From the NCBI RefSeq assembly GCF_965208895.1, contig NZ_OZ242363.1, positions 1,302,001 through 1,366,000 of the forward strand: 64,000 nucleotides of DNA. Reading direction: 5' to 3'. The DNA comes from Poriferisodalis sp965208895 (GTDB taxonomy: Bacteria > Actinomycetota > Acidimicrobiia > Acidimicrobiales > Poriferisodalaceae). Made by a program: the position numbers and the translations under genes. The notes below the pieces were generated by a model. It was given only the letters and a program-made list of their open reading frames with translations, did no database searches and was not told where the DNA came from. Positions 44,648 to 53,831 of the stretch are shown here, in pieces; the stretch's first letter is position 1; each line of letters opens with the position of its first letter.

Positions 44648-45772
44648 TCAGGGCATCGAGACGATGGCTTCCACCTCGATCAGCCAACGGCGGCTCAGCA
44701 AGCCGCCGACCACTACTCCGGTCGACGCCGGGAACGGCCTGCCGAGCACCTGCTGACGCACATCGCCCACAGCGCGGTAGCCCTCGACTCCGTCGGGCGT
44801 CACGTACTCGACGGTCTTGACGAGGTTGTCGATGGAAGTTCCGGCCATCTCGCAGATCGCGGCGATCTCGCCGTACACGAACTCGGCCTGTCCGCCGATG
44901 TCGCCTTCCGCCACCGTCTCGCCCGATGACATGTCGAACGCCGTCGTACCGGAGACGAACAGCAGTCCGCCGGCTTCCACTGCGGGGCTGAAGGTCAGCG
45001 ACGAGTACGCCTCGGGCCGGAAAGGCACCACCGTCTTGGGATGCGCAGACGCCCACATGTCAAGCACGACGAGTGCATCGGGATGAGGCAGCTGCCCCAT
45101 CAGCAACCCGGTTGAGGACGGGAATTGCGGGCTGAGCAGCCGCCGCCGTGCTTCTGCGGTCTCGTTGTACTGGCGGCGGGTGGCTGCGGTGGTCTGCTGC
45201 ACCACCCGCACCACGTTGGACAGATCCATGCCGTGGGGCTCGAGCCGACGGCCGGCCTCTTCGAGGGCCCACTCGCACTGTCCGACGAAATCGCCGGGCA
45301 GCACCACGTTGCCGTCGTCGTCGACGGGCATCACCTGCGGGACACGGACCAAGCCGTCAACCTGGCCCGCCACCACCTCCACCTCGACCAGTGCCTCGGG
45401 CCGCACGAGCGATTCCACGATGAACGTCGAGGGGCGGACCCCGCCCACCGACGAACCGAGACTGTGCGGCCGCTGCCCCGCGATCGCATCGCTCTCGGGC
45501 GCCCCTTCCACGGTGATGTATTCGGTCACCTCCGAGCAGTCGCTGACATCCCGGCCGGCCGCGTCGAGCACGGCTTCCACCTTGGCCCAGCACACGCTGG
45601 CCTGCTCGGCACCGTCGCCGCGCACCGTGACGCGGCCCGATTCGGCGTCGTACGCGCCTGCCGTCTGCCCTGCCAGCCACGCCGCGCCATGTGCGTCTAT
45701 GCCCGGTGAGAAGGAATACCGGCTGGTGTCCAGCCACGGAAAATGCTCCGGCGTGATCTCCTGTGGCGGCAT
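44648..45772 (-). CDS. Tandem RidA (YjgF/YER057c/UK114) family protein
   Basis: 374 residues containing two RidA-like domains, N-terminal (FSPGIDAHGAAWLAGQTAG) and C-terminal (LTFSPAVEAGGLLFVSGTTAFD), where typical RidA proteins are a single domain of about 130 residues. RidA proteins deaminate reactive enamines and imines; some related proteins have other roles. The arginine that binds the carboxylate in RidA is not clearly placed here, so activity is uncertain. Context with MaoC and enoyl-CoA hydratase suggests a catabolic gene set. Confidence 0.8.
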   Translation of the reverse strand: MPPQEITPEHFPWLDTSRYSFSPGIDAHGAAWLAGQTAGAYDAESGRVTVRGDGAEQASVCWAKVEAVLDAAGRDVSDCSEVTEYITVEGAPESDAIAGQRPHSLGSSVGGVRPSTFIVESLVRPEALVEVEVVAGQVDGLVRVPQVMPVDDDGNVVLPGDFVGQCEWALEEAGRRLEPHGMDLSNVVRVVQQTTAATRRQYNETAEARRRLLSPQFPSSTGLLMGQLPHPDALVVLDMWASAHPKTVVPFRPEAYSSLTFSPAVEAGGLLFVSGTTAFDMSSGETVAEGDIGGQAEFVYGEIAAICEMAGTSIDNLVKTVEYVTPDGVEGYRAVGDVRQQVLGRPFPASTGVVVGGLLSRRWLIEVEAIVSMP

Positions 45773-46037
45773 GGTGCGTGTTCCTCGCGCGCGAACGGCG
45801 ACACGACCGATGTCGCCCGCGCCTTGTCTAGTGCGCGCAAGCGTTCGACGCTAGGACCGGTGCTGCCCCCATGTGCCCAACGCTGATGCGCCGTGCCGAC
45901 GCTGAGCTGCCGCCCTGCATCTGAGGGCGAGGGTCGATGGCGTATCAGCAGGCGCCTGCGCGGTCGCGGACTCTCTCGCTGCTTGCGGCTGGCGACTCAG
46001 GCAGTCCCGAGCGGCGCGTACCTTGCCCGAGACGGCG

Positions 46038-46826
46038 CTATCTCCCGGTGAAGTTCGGCGCGCGACGCTCCACGAACGCTGCGATGCCTTCGCGGCCGTC
46101 GTGGGTCTGCATGGCGTTGGTGATCATCTTGCCTTCGAACTCGCCTGCCTGTTCCAGCGGCGAGTCGATGCCGGCGTAGACCACCCGCTTGGCGTGGCCC
46201 AGTGCCCAGGCCGGGCCGTCGGCCAGCGCCTGGGCGAGCTCGGCTGCGGCTGAGTCGACTTCATCGTCGGGAACAACACGGTTGACCAACCCCCATTGCT
46301 CGGCCTCCTGCGCGGAGAGCACCCGGTTGGTGAGGGTCAGGTCGAGCATCCGGCGCAGCCCGATGTGGCGCGCCAAGAAGTACGACGACGTGCCGTCGGG
46401 CGTGACGCCGGCCCGCGTGTAGGCCATGGTGAACTTTGCAGATTCGCCTGCGACCACCAGGTCGAATGAGGCGGCCAGCGACATGCCGGCTCCGCCGACG
46501 CTTCCGCCCACACCTGCAACGAACGGCTTCGGCGTGCGGTTCATCTTGTTGATCGCTGCGTGGAGGTCGATGACCATGTCCGATGCGAGCTGCGGCAGGC
46601 CGTCGCCTGCCGCATGGAACTCTTTGAGGTCGCCGCCTGCGGAGAACACCCGTCCTTCCGCCGTGACCGACGCTGCCTTGACCGCGTCGTCGAACTCGAT
46701 TGCAAGCATGACAGCCCGCAGCTCGCGCGAGAACTGCGGATTCACTGCGTTGGCGCCTTCCGGGCGGTTGAACCGCACATGGGCAACGCCGTCGCGAACG
46801 TCGTAGGTGATCGTCTCCAAATCCAT
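46038..46826 (-). CDS. Enoyl-CoA hydratase/isomerase
   Basis: 262 residues of the crotonase fold. Oxyanion-hole segments are RVFSAGGDLKEF and GVGGSVGGAGMSLA. At the second acid position the sequence reads GVTPDGTSSYFLAR, an aspartate instead of the usual glutamate, as in PaaG-like isomerases. It would act on an unsaturated acyl-CoA. It lies 75 bp after the LLM gene. Confidence 0.9.
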   Translation of the reverse strand: MDLETITYDVRDGVAHVRFNRPEGANAVNPQFSRELRAVMLAIEFDDAVKAASVTAEGRVFSAGGDLKEFHAAGDGLPQLASDMVIDLHAAINKMNRTPKPFVAGVGGSVGGAGMSLAASFDLVVAGESAKFTMAYTRAGVTPDGTSSYFLARHIGLRRMLDLTLTNRVLSAQEAEQWGLVNRVVPDDEVDSAAAELAQALADGPAWALGHAKRVVYAGIDSPLEQAGEFEGKMITNAMQTHDGREGIAAFVERRAPNFTGR

Positions 46827-46901
46827 GACTGCTCCTGTGGTGCGTCCGTTTGGGGGCTCATCGGGAGGTTACGCGCCCCGATTGGCGGGCATTCGTGCGA
46901 G

Positions 46902-47888
46902 CTAGCCACGGGCTGCGGGCGAAAGGTCTCGGGCGGCCTGGACTGGGTCGATGCCGCCAAAGGGCATGATCGAGATGGCCGAGACGTCGACGCCGTTGGC
47001 GTGATAGCGGTCGATGTGCTCCCGGCACGCTTCCGGGGGCCCGTGCACCAGCAGTTCGTCGACGAGGTCGTCATCGATGACTTCGAGCGCGCCGCGACGG
47101 TCGCCCTCAGACCACCGCTCCCACATGGCGGCGAGCAGTTCGCCTCGGCCGAGCCAACGATGGAATTCGGCATAGACCGGCACGTTCAGGTACGCAGCCA
47201 TCGCCCGTTTGAAGCCGGTCCGGACCGTGTCGGCGTCGGGATTGGGGCACACGAAGATGCGCGCCACCACTTCCTTGCCCTCGCCGCCCTCGTCGACGTA
47301 GGGGCGGACCGTGGCAACGTCGTCGGCAGAGAGCCAGTTGATGATCGCGCCGTCAGCCTCGCTGCCCGCCAGCCGCAGCATGCCGGGGCGCAGGGCGGCC
47401 AGCAGGATCGGCGGCTGGACCTCGGGCGGTCGGCCGAGACGGAAGCCCTGCACCTCGAAGGTGTCGTAGGTCTCGCTGATCCGCTCGCCGGTCAGGGCCC
47501 GGCGCAAGAACCGCGCCGTGTCACGCGTTCGTTTGAACGGCTCGTCGAAGGGGATGCCGTTCCAGCGTTCGACGATGACGTTGGAGGATGCGCCGATGCC
47601 CATGGCGAAGCGACCGGGCGCGGCCTCACAGATGGACGCCGTCTGCTGGGCCAACAGGGCAGGCCCACGGGTGAACACCGGGATGATGGCGATGCCCAGT
47701 CGCACCTCAGGTACCCATTGGCTGGCCAGGACGAGCGGGGTGAACCCGTCTGTGCCGTCCGCTTCAGAGCTCCAGAACTCCGTGTAGCCAAGGTCGGCGA
47801 ATTCGCGATAGAGGTCGGCTTGGGCGTGGAGGGGATCGCCGAAGGGAACCGTGATGCCGTAGCGCCAGCCGTGTCGATTGTCGGTCAC
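46902..47888 (-). CDS. LLM-class F420-type oxidoreductase
   Basis: 328 residues, luciferase-like monooxygenase TIM barrel. Characteristic segments are TEFWSSEADGTDGFTPL, VRLGIAIIPVFTRGPALLAQQ (core GIAIIPVFTRGP) and RFAMGIGASSNVIVERWNG. In actinobacteria such proteins usually use coenzyme F420, here an inference from family and lineage. It is the first gene of the leftward catabolic group; iteron-like repeats lie 37 bp upstream of its start. Confidence 0.88.
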   Translation of the reverse strand: MTDNRHGWRYGITVPFGDPLHAQADLYREFADLGYTEFWSSEADGTDGFTPLVLASQWVPEVRLGIAIIPVFTRGPALLAQQTASICEAAPGRFAMGIGASSNVIVERWNGIPFDEPFKRTRDTARFLRRALTGERISETYDTFEVQGFRLGRPPEVQPPILLAALRPGMLRLAGSEADGAIINWLSADDVATVRPYVDEGGEGKEVVARIFVCPNPDADTVRTGFKRAMAAYLNVPVYAEFHRWLGRGELLAAMWERWSEGDRRGALEVIDDDLVDELLVHGPPEACREHIDRYHANGVDVSAISIMPFGGIDPVQAARDLSPAARG

Positions 47889-47924
47889 GGCGCGCAGGCT
47901 AGTGAGCCGTGACGAGACGTATCT

Positions 47925-47969
47925 CTGTGACGTCTGGTTGCTGTGACGTCTGGACTCTGTGACATCTGG
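47925..47969. promoter_or_regulatory. Three iteron-like repeats, 16-bp period
   Basis: CTGTGACGTCTGG occurs at 47925-47937 and 47941-47953, and CTGTGACATCTGG at 47957-47969, so three 13-mers with a strict 16-bp spacing. The core TGACGTC(T) is near-palindromic. The array lies in the divergent gap between the LLM oxidoreductase and the small ORF/thiolase, the right place for a regulator binding site. Confidence 0.6.
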
Positions 47970-48039
47970 TCGGCCGCGCGGCAGTACGGCGCAACCCGAT
48001 GCAGGCTTTCGTGTAACACCCCCTGATCACACTGGGCAC

Positions 48040-48210
48040 ATGACAGAACAGCTTGATCTCGTACCCCAGCTCAGACTGGTGTCAACCAGCCGGATGCCCC
48101 ACCGGCTGACCCGCGCGACCCGTCAGGAAGGACTGCGTGGCGTCGCCCGGGCACGGCTGGCGCTGGCCGCTACGGCACCTCCCCCTGAAATCGACCTTGA
48201 CGCCGCCTGA
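48040..48210 (+). CDS. Small basic protein (56 residues)
   Basis: An ATG at 48040 opens a 56-codon frame rich in Arg/Leu (MTEQLDLVPQLRLV then RLTRATRQEGLRGVARARLAL). No recognisable domain. It lies 74 bp before the thiolase and downstream of the iterons. It might be a genuine small protein or chance; there is no strong ribosome binding site. Confidence 0.35.
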   Translation: MTEQLDLVPQLRLVSTSRMPHRLTRATRQEGLRGVARARLALAATAPPPEIDLDAA

Positions 48211-48283
48211 TGTTGGCGGAGGCAGGCCGACGTCGGGCAATCCGTTGGGCAGGCTGTGCAGGGTCGCAAGTACAGTGCCGGCC

Positions 48284-49477
48284 ATGAGCAGCGCATCTGT
48301 GACCCCGCACTCCGACGACATCGTCATTGTCGACGCCGTCCGATCCCCCGTCGGCCGACGCGGCGGGGATCTGAGCGGCATGCATCCGTCCGACTTGCTC
48401 AGTGATGTGATGACGTCGCTGATGGAGCGCACGCAAGTCGACCCCGCCAGCATCGGCCAGCTTGTGGGCGGCTGTGTCAGCCAAGCCGGCGAGCAGACGG
48501 CGAACATCGCACGCACGGCGTGGCTCGGCGCCGGCTACCCGTTGTCGGTTGCCGCCACCACGGTCGACGCACAGTGCGGTTCGAGCCAGCAGGCAACCAC
48601 GCTGGCGTATGGCTTGGTGGCCAGCGGCGTGGTCGACTCTGCCATCGGCTGCGGTGTCGAGTCCATGACGCGCAACCCGATGGGCTCGAGCTACAAGAAG
48701 GGGCAGCGCACCGCGACCTCCCGCTACAAGGAGCACTACGAGTACACCACGCAGTTCCAGGGCGCCGAGCTCATGGCCAAGCAGTGGGGCATCAGCCGGG
48801 AAGAATGCGACGCCTTCGGCCTGCGCAGCCAGAACAACGCCGCCCGGGCGTGGGAAGAAGATCGTTTCGGCACCCAGATCGTCGAGATCGATGCGCCGGT
48901 GCTCGACGAAGACGGCAAGCCCACCGATGAGGTTCGCCACGTCGTGCGAGACGGCGGAATCAGGCCCACGACGGCGGAGGGGCTTGCGGGCCTCACGCCG
49001 GTGATGGAAGGCGGCGTGCACACAGCGGGCGCCTCCTCGCAGATCAGCGACGGATCGGGCGCGGTGCTGCTCATGCGTGCCGGCCGAGCCGCCGAACTGG
49101 GTCTGCGACCGCTCGCCCGCATCGTCGATACCTGCCTGGTCGGCAGCGACCCCGTGCTGATGCTGACGGGGCCGATCGAGGCCACGAACTACCTGCTCGA
49201 ACGCAACGGCATGCAAATGTCCGACATTGACATCGTCGAGATCAACGAGGCATTCGCGTCGGTCGTGCTGGCCTGGCAGCGTGAGGTGAACCCTGACATG
49301 GACGGGGTCAACCCCAACGGCGGCGCGATCGCGCTGGGTCATCCGCTGGGCGGCACCGGTGCGATCCTGCTGACCAAGGCGGTGCACGAGCTGCACCGAG
49401 CCGACCGCAGCACCGCGCTCGTCACGATGTGCTGCGGCGGCGGGCTGGGCACCGGCACCCTTCTCGAGCGACTCTGA
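48284..49477 (+). CDS. Acetyl-CoA acyltransferase (thiolase)
   Basis: 397 residues from ATG 48284. Both thiolase domains are intact: nucleophile cysteine in VDAQCGSSQQA, EINEAFASV, NGGAIALGHPLGGTGA with the catalytic histidine, and C-terminal MCCGGGLGTG with the second cysteine. It condenses or cleaves beta-ketoacyl-CoA. With acyl-CoA dehydrogenase and hydratase genes nearby it completes a beta-oxidation-like set, although it is on the opposite strand. Confidence 0.93.
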   Translation: MSSASVTPHSDDIVIVDAVRSPVGRRGGDLSGMHPSDLLSDVMTSLMERTQVDPASIGQLVGGCVSQAGEQTANIARTAWLGAGYPLSVAATTVDAQCGSSQQATTLAYGLVASGVVDSAIGCGVESMTRNPMGSSYKKGQRTATSRYKEHYEYTTQFQGAELMAKQWGISREECDAFGLRSQNNAARAWEEDRFGTQIVEIDAPVLDEDGKPTDEVRHVVRDGGIRPTTAEGLAGLTPVMEGGVHTAGASSQISDGSGAVLLMRAGRAAELGLRPLARIVDTCLVGSDPVLMLTGPIEATNYLLERNGMQMSDIDIVEINEAFASVVLAWQREVNPDMDGVNPNGGAIALGHPLGGTGAILLTKAVHELHRADRSTALVTMCCGGGLGTGTLLERL

Positions 49478-49573
49478 TCTGCGCCAATCGAGCATCGTCG
49501 AATCCGCCAAGGCGAGACGTGCCAACGCGTTGGTCGCCGACCGCCGGGTGACATACCGAGGCGCCCTCGTCCA

Positions 49574-50338
49574 ATGTCTTGGCCAGCATCGCCCGACCAT
49601 GCCGATCATCGTGTCGGGCCCGGTGCCCGTGACGTTCGGCCCGCTCGACGGCGTCGCAACACAGCGGTCGCGCGCATCGGTGTGTTCGCCGCGGCGTGTG
49701 CAGCAGCGTGGGGCGGGTGGCAGTACTTCGGCGCATCCGACGAGGCAGCGCAGACGTCGTCGGCACAGCGCCTGCCGGACACGGCCTCGGTCAGCCCCGC
49801 CGGCAGCGCCCCTCAACAGCCGCAGCCCCAAGCCGCCGCCGGTTCGGCCCAGCAGGGCGAACCGGCACCCGGAGCGGAAGTCGCAAGTTCCGCTCTCGAG
49901 TCGAATGCTGTCGTGCTGGCAGTGATCGACGGCGACACGATGGACGTCGATCTCGGCGGGCGCCGTGCGACCGTGAGATTTCTCGGCATCGACACGCCGG
50001 AGAAAACCGGCGGCTACTTGCCGGCGGAGTGCGGCGGCGATGCGGCCACTCAGCGAACGGCGGAGCTGCTCCCGCCTGGCACCGATGTGCTGTTGCAGCG
50101 CGACATCGAGCTGTACGACCGGTATGACCGAGTACTGGCGTACGTCTACCGGGCAGCCGACGGACTGTTCGTGAATCGCTACCTCGTGCTCGACGGCTAC
50201 GCCGGCACCATGCACTTCGAGCCGAACACCGAGCACCGGGCCGTGCTCGACGCTGCCGAGGCCGAGGCGCGCGCTGCCCGCAGGGGAATCTGGGCCGACT
50301 GCGGCGGTCCGAACCGGCAGCTCGAAGGCGCCAGTTAG
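49574..50338 (+). CDS. Thermonuclease (SNase-like) family exported protein
   Basis: 254 residues if the first ATG is used; a later start is possible. A single N-terminal hydrophobic segment (VARIGVFAAACAAAWGGW) and a Pro/Gln/Ala-rich linker precede the SNase fold. The fold carries AVIDGDTMDVDL, RFLGIDTPEK and RYDRVLAYVY, holding the calcium-binding aspartates and catalytic arginine/glutamate positions, and ends ARRGIWADCGG. It would be a membrane-attached or secreted nuclease. It ends 9 bp before the YdjC-like gene. Confidence 0.85.
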   Translation: MSWPASPDHADHRVGPGARDVRPARRRRNTAVARIGVFAAACAAAWGGWQYFGASDEAAQTSSAQRLPDTASVSPAGSAPQQPQPQAAAGSAQQGEPAPGAEVASSALESNAVVLAVIDGDTMDVDLGGRRATVRFLGIDTPEKTGGYLPAECGGDAATQRTAELLPPGTDVLLQRDIELYDRYDRVLAYVYRAADGLFVNRYLVLDGYAGTMHFEPNTEHRAVLDAAEAEARAARRGIWADCGGPNRQLEGAS

Positions 50339-50347
50339 CGTGTCGGC

Positions 50348-51202
50348 GTGGCACCGCTGCCGCAGCGGCTCGGATACGGCCCCGACGACAGACTGCTGAT
50401 CATCAGCGCGGCCGGACTCGGCGGCTGCCACGCAATGAACGAAGGCGTGTACGCCGCTCTGCGAGACGGCTTGGCAACGACCGGAACGCTGCTCGTGCCG
50501 TGCCCATGGTCGCGCGAGGCCGCGGCGAGGTTCCGGGGCGAGGACATCGGCGTCTCGCTCACGCTCAATGCCGAGTTCGAGCTGTACCGGTGGGGACCGA
50601 TCACCTACGCCCCGTCGCTGCTCGACGGCAACGGCGGGATGCCCAGCACCGTGAGCGACGTGTGGGACCACGCCGATCTCGATGAGGTCCGACGGGAATG
50701 CCGAGCGCAGATCGAACGGGCAATCCTGTGGGGCTTCGACGTCACACACCTCGACAGCCACCTCGACGTGCTGAGCGTGCGTCCCGAGTTCTTCGACGTG
50801 TACTTGGAACTTGCGGTCGAGTTCGGGCTGCCTGTGCGGCTCATCTCTACCGAGGCTCGACGTCAGCTGGGATTTCCTGCTGAAGACCTGATCGAGTCCG
50901 AGGGCGTCGTGACACCAGATCGGGTCGTGCGCATTGCGCCCGGAGCCATGGGGCGATACCGGCGTATCGAGGCGCTGCTGGACTCGCTCGAACCGGGGTT
51001 GACCGAGCTGCAACTGCAACCCGCCGCGGACTTGCCTGAGCTGCGGTCGCTGACCGCCGAATGGGGCTCGCGCGTCGAAGACCTGCTGCACCTGCGTGAC
51101 AACGCCGAGCTGCGCACACATATCGAGCGCAGCGGGATCCGGCTCGTGGGCTACCGGGAGCTGCGGGGGCTGCAGCGGTCCGAAGCCAGCACCCTGAGCT
51201 AG
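50348..51202 (+). CDS. YdjC/ChbG-family deacetylase-like protein with altered metal motif
   Basis: 284 residues, GTG start. The family fold is clear from IISA-GLGGCHAMNEGVYAAL, GVSLTLN and THLDSHLDVL. In active ChbG/HpnK enzymes the first motif is ISADDFG; here it reads ISAAGLGG, so both metal-binding aspartates are missing, while the HxDxHxD-type second site (THLDSH) is kept. Catalysis is therefore doubtful. The last 138 bp are duplicated at 54683-54820. Confidence 0.78.
   Translation: MAPLPQRLGYGPDDRLLIISAAGLGGCHAMNEGVYAALRDGLATTGTLLVPCPWSREAAARFRGEDIGVSLTLNAEFELYRWGPITYAPSLLDGNGGMPSTVSDVWDHADLDEVRRECRAQIERAILWGFDVTHLDSHLDVLSVRPEFFDVYLELAVEFGLPVRLISTEARRQLGFPAEDLIESEGVVTPDRVVRIAPGAMGRYRRIEALLDSLEPGLTELQLQPAADLPELRSLTAEWGSRVEDLLHLRDNAELRTHIERSGIRLVGYRELRGLQRSEASTLS
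51045..51182 (+). repeat. 138-bp direct repeat, left copy (3' end of the YdjC-like gene)
   Basis: Matches 54683-54820 with 5 mismatches and no gaps, in the same orientation. The two copies bracket a 3.5-kb segment with different base composition. Confidence 0.95.
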
Positions 51203-51249
51203 CTTCAACTAGTTACCAGAGAGGCTACCTGAAAGTCTCACACCAGATT

Positions 51250-52092
51250 TCAGAGTAGCTCGAAGACGGCGACACCATCAATAAGACCCCGCTCAGCAGC
51301 GCTCGAAACTGTTGTGGGCATCATCGCCGCGATCGGACTTCGAGGACGATATCGCCGCAGAGCCGTCATCATCGGCCAGTAGTCAATACAGAGCCACCCG
51401 GCGCGCTCGAATATCTGCAAGTCTTCTAACCCATAAAAACCGAATCGAGTTCCTAAACGCTCTGCAGTATCCCGCAGTTTCCGCAGCTGGCCGGGCGAAA
51501 CAAGATCTCCTACGAGATAGCGGCAGCGTCCTGACCGCGCAAGTTCTTCCATCAGAACCTGGGCCTCAGGACGACTAAGGTATATGAAGAATCCCTCTGC
51601 AACGACAGCAGCGCCGTCAATGTCCGGTACATGTTCAAGGAGCGCGTCAAACCAACCCGAGCATCCCACATCAAGTGCACATCGCACGAGTCTCGTCGTC
51701 GACGAGTGATTCACCAACAACTGCGTTTTGCATTCAAGGACTCTGGGATCATCAACCTCTATAAGTCTAACTTCATCGGCAAAGCGCATTCGGTAGGGTC
51801 TGGTATCGAAGCCTGCGCCCACATTAAGGATATCACTGATGCGAGCTTCACTAATCGAATCAGCAATGAGCTTGTCGAACATAAGCGATCTCAATGCAAT
51901 TAGATCTGCGCTATCACCAAGCAGAGCAACCAACCGTGAGTAGGCGACTGGTGAGTCGGCGAGAAACAGGGCTGCCAAGTTATCTACCACCAAGGCATCC
52001 GCTCTCTTAGCCTCAAATGACCGAGCTAGCGCGGCAGCATACGCCGCATGAAACGTCTCGATACGAGGCCAACTAGCTAGGTTATCGCGCAT
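51250..52092 (-). CDS. SAM-dependent methyltransferase, leucine carboxyl methyltransferase type
   Basis: 280 residues. SAM-binding motifs NVGAGFDTRPYRM and the acidic EVDDPRV, followed by AEGFFIYLSRPEAQ, are those of the LCM/PPM1 O-methyltransferase family common in actinobacterial secondary metabolism. Last gene of the lower-G+C cassette, 9 bp after the ABC permease. Substrate unknown; peptide or small acid carboxyl methylation is plausible. Confidence 0.85.
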   Translation of the reverse strand: MRDNLASWPRIETFHAAYAAALARSFEAKRADALVVDNLAALFLADSPVAYSRLVALLGDSADLIALRSLMFDKLIADSISEARISDILNVGAGFDTRPYRMRFADEVRLIEVDDPRVLECKTQLLVNHSSTTRLVRCALDVGCSGWFDALLEHVPDIDGAAVVAEGFFIYLSRPEAQVLMEELARSGRCRYLVGDLVSPGQLRKLRDTAERLGTRFGFYGLEDLQIFERAGWLCIDYWPMMTALRRYRPRSPIAAMMPTTVSSAAERGLIDGVAVFELL

Positions 52093-52101
52093 AGGACGTG
52101 T

Positions 52102-52839
52102 TCAATCCCATCGAAAACAGCGGATTGACAGCACAGAACAGACGAATGTAGATCCCGCCAAGATCGCGGTTCCAGTAGTCCAGTTTGGATCGATAGCCTC
52201 AAGCCAGACGCCTTGCAAAAGATCGATACCCCACGCTAACGGCAGTGCTTTAGCTACGGTCTGGAACGCCGGCGGCATCAGTTCTAAGGGATATGTAGCA
52301 CCCGACAAGAAGATCATGGGAAAATAGACGAGCATAGCGACAACGGTGGCAGTTCGCTCGTTCGGTGCATATGATGCGATGAGGAAACCGATCGAATAGG
52401 TTGACATCAACACCAACAGCAGTGCCGGTACCAATCCGAACCAGTTGTCAGCCATGCGAAGATCCAGAAAAAGGGCCCCGACCACCACCAAGAGGATCAG
52501 TCCCACAAGTGTAAGTACCAGATTGACGATCAACTGTGCCAACAGTAACGTCGATGGCTTCGCCGGCGTCACCAACAGGCGACGCAGAACTCCTTTGTCA
52601 CGATATTCTGCCATAGTCAGCGGAAAACTCATCACTCCGGTAACAGCAATTACTAATGCCATATAGGCGGGGACCGTGATGTCTACCGTACCGAGGCCAT
52701 CGAATATTTCGGCTGGCCCGTTGCCGAATATCGAACCGAAAATCAGCAACATCATAACTGGAAATGCCAGCGAGAAGAAAACGGTGGGAAAGAAGCGCAG
52801 GATTCGACGCCACTCAAAGCGGATAGCACTAACGAGCAT
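52102..52839 (-). CDS. ABC-2 type transporter permease
   Basis: 245 residues with six hydrophobic helices. Opens with FEWRRILRFFPTVFFSLAFP and contains FPMIFLSGATYPLELMPPAF (split here as FPMIFLSGATYP and LELMPPAF), the ABC-2 signature region. The gene overlaps the ATPase stop by 11 bp. With it, it forms an exporter of the drug/peptide efflux or natural-product type. Confidence 0.88.
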   Translation of the reverse strand: MLVSAIRFEWRRILRFFPTVFFSLAFPVMMLLIFGSIFGNGPAEIFDGLGTVDITVPAYMALVIAVTGVMSFPLTMAEYRDKGVLRRLLVTPAKPSTLLLAQLIVNLVLTLVGLILLVVVGALFLDLRMADNWFGLVPALLLVLMSTYSIGFLIASYAPNERTATVVAMLVYFPMIFLSGATYPLELMPPAFQTVAKALPLAWGIDLLQGVWLEAIDPNWTTGTAILAGSTFVCSVLSIRCFRWD

Positions 52840-53785
52840 TGGAGCCTTCCTCTGGCGCTAAACCCGTGAGATAGATGAAGGCATCCTCCATACTCGGTGA
52901 CTTATGACGAATCTGGCTTGGGTCGCCTCCATGGTCACGCACGGCGGCCGCTATCGCGTCGTGGCCAGCCGGATATGGCCCACGCAGGACGATACGACGG
53001 CCTTGACGTTCTGCTGCCGTGACATGATTGAGGCGCTGGAGCGTATCGAGATCAAGCCTGTCACCAATATTCGCATCCAAAACGTAATGATTCCAATCTG
53101 AACACTGATCGATAAAGTGCTTTACCGTTCCGCTCTCGCGTACGGCGCCGTCTACGAGCAACATGACGCGATCACAGAGTGTTTCGACTTCATCCATATG
53201 GTGCGATGTGAGCACAATCGCTGTGCCGGCTTCGCTCAGCGTCCGTAGTATCTCCCAGGTCGCACGGCGCGCCACCGGGTCGAGGCCTGTCGTGAGTTCG
53301 TCCAGAAACAGAATCTCGGGTCGTCCAATCAAGGCCAAGACGAGTGACAGCTTCTGTTGCTCACCGCCTGAGAGCCTGTCTACGTACTCGGTTCGCCGTG
53401 CATCTAGCCCAAACTGAGCGAGCAGATCGGCGAAGGAACGCGGAGACTCATAGAAGCCGGTGAACAATTCGCATAGTTCATTCACTCTTGTACGCGACGG
53501 GTAAGATGTCGGCTGGAGCTGTACACCGATCCGAGCGGCCAACTTGCCCCGATGCTTGATGGGATCCAGGCCGAAGAGCCTGATTTCGCCAGCCGATCCT
53601 TTACGTAATCCTTCAATGCACTCAATTAACGATGTCTTGCCCGCGCCGTTGGGTCCGATGATGCCCAGGATTTCGCCAGGATCAAGATCGACATCCACGT
53701 CACGTACACCATATAGATCGCCGTATTTGACGCTTACCTTTCGTGCCCGCAGGGGCGGTGATGTATTGAGCTTCACGATGGCCAC
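52829..53785 (-). CDS. ABC transporter ATP-binding protein, drug/peptide exporter type
   Basis: 318 residues. Walker A GPNGAGKTS, signature LSGGEQQKL, Walker B ILFLDELTTGLD and the switch LTSHH are intact. The C-terminal extension of about 90 residues (after VRESGTVKHF) is typical of DrrA-like exporters. It is the partner of the permease and begins 47 bp after the CPBP gene. Confidence 0.9.
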   Translation of the reverse strand: MAIVKLNTSPPLRARKVSVKYGDLYGVRDVDVDLDPGEILGIIGPNGAGKTSLIECIEGLRKGSAGEIRLFGLDPIKHRGKLAARIGVQLQPTSYPSRTRVNELCELFTGFYESPRSFADLLAQFGLDARRTEYVDRLSGGEQQKLSLVLALIGRPEILFLDELTTGLDPVARRATWEILRTLSEAGTAIVLTSHHMDEVETLCDRVMLLVDGAVRESGTVKHFIDQCSDWNHYVLDANIGDRLDLDTLQRLNHVTAAERQGRRIVLRGPYPAGHDAIAAAVRDHGGDPSQIRHKSPSMEDAFIYLTGLAPEEGSNAR

Positions 53786-53831
53786 GGTCTCCGGGCGGCC
53801 CGGCGCAAAAAGCAGGTGGCAACCGAACAGG

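Noticed and set aside
47925..47969. Iterons of a replication origin
   Set aside because: Only three copies and no replication initiator gene nearby; regulator binding is simpler.
48170..51208. A 1,012-codon open frame on the minus strand
   Set aside because: It runs antisense through the well-supported thiolase, thermonuclease and YdjC-like genes and its product has no recognisable domain; long antisense frames are common in high-GC DNA.
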